5,612 nt of DNA. Origin: Calditrichota bacterium (lineage in GTDB: Bacteria > Electryoneota > RPQS01). The notes beneath the pieces are model-generated. The model saw only the letters and a program-made list of their open reading frames with translations, searched no databases and was not told where the DNA came from. How positions within the stretch are numbered: the first letter of the stretch is position 1; every line of letters begins with the position of its first letter. Below are positions 5,387 to 5,612 of this stretch, piece by piece. The translations under genes were made by a program, and so were the position numbers. Location of the stretch: positions 1 to 5,612 of the forward strand of contig JAGVEU010000465.1 in assembly GCA_020057985.1 (NCBI GenBank), written 5' to 3'.

Positions 5387-5612
5387 ATGCAAAGAGATTT
5401 TTCTAACCAGCAGAGAAGACCATTCAGAGCCATTTTCATTGTCCTGTTGGCGATTCATGTGGCGCTGATTATGCCCGCGGTTGCCCTTGCTCAGGATACG
5501 ACTCCCGGAAAGGTCCAGCCGAATCAGGGTTCGCTCAAGAAGGCGGGTGAAAGCAGTCCCTATTATCTCGGCTCACAAAACGAATTGCTGATGCGGGTGA
5601 ATATCTGGGGTC
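5387..5612 (+). CDS. Exported SLBB / polysaccharide-export-like protein, N-terminal fragment (3' end outside window)
   Basis: About 75 residues are visible before the window ends. A basic n-region (MQRDFSNQQRRPFR) is followed by a hydrophobic segment (AIFIVLLAIHVALIMPAVALA) and a signal peptidase site ALA-QD. After a short linker comes SPYYLGSQNELLMRVNIWG, which resembles the first strand of outer-membrane polysaccharide-export/SLBB proteins of FCB bacteria, where a motif like LGxxDELLIxVxxWG precedes a VxxPGxY stretch. If so, it would help form the outer-membrane channel for a capsular or exopolysaccharide. The call rests on one motif and a signal peptide. The hairpin element and 272-bp gap before it suggest its own transcription unit. 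Confidence 0.6.
   Translation, partial: MQRDFSNQQRRPFRAIFIVLLAIHVALIMPAVALAQDTTPGKVQPNQGSLKKAGESSPYYLGSQNELLMRVNIWG

Overview
The window (about 50-57% GC in the rows I hand-counted, except one insert) looks like a bacterium of the Fibrobacteres-Chlorobi-Bacteroidetes (FCB) superphylum, probably an uncultured candidate lineage rather than classical Bacteroidota. Reasons: two proteins end in a NYPNPF-type FlgD-like / type IX secretion (T9SS) C-terminal domain, a PorV/PorQ-family outer-membrane protein is present, and there is a gingipain-type (C25) fold protein and an FN3-like lipoprotein. The lineage is inferred from these families; there is no marker gene.

Layout, all genes on the + strand. 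1-747: C-terminal part of a large secreted C25/PorU-like protein, running in from upstream. 744-1841: PorV/PorQ-family barrel protein, overlapping the previous gene by 4 bp. 1838-2431: DUF1016/YhcG N-terminal domain protein, again overlapping by 4 bp, more AT-rich and missing its nuclease half. 2455-2716: intergenic, with hairpins. 2717-4177: C25-like secreted protein with a signal peptide and T9SS tail, interrupted by an in-frame TAA and lacking any cysteine in the mature chain. 4266-5114: lipoprotein with FN3-like modules. 5115-5386: intergenic, with a twin inverted hairpin element. 5387-end: start of an exported SLBB/polysaccharide-export-like protein.

How it fits together: the first two genes resemble the PorU-PorV pair (sortase and shuttle at the outer membrane), which would handle cargo carrying the tail seen on the C25-like protein. 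The lipoprotein and the export protein are further cell-envelope genes.

The most interesting structure is the insert between 1838 and about 2420. The last 33 bp of the PorV-like gene (1809-1841) recur at 2422-2454 just after the truncated DUF1016 gene, with 28/33 identity and 4 of the 5 differences silent. So DUF1016 sits between two alleles of the same gene end. Inside it are two long perfect palindromes, centred on the same codon position, that share compensatory base changes. Other notable items are the inactivated C25 homologue, two heptanucleotide repeat arrays beginning at or within 6 bp of stop codons of T9SS-tail genes, and the REP/BIME-like twin hairpin.
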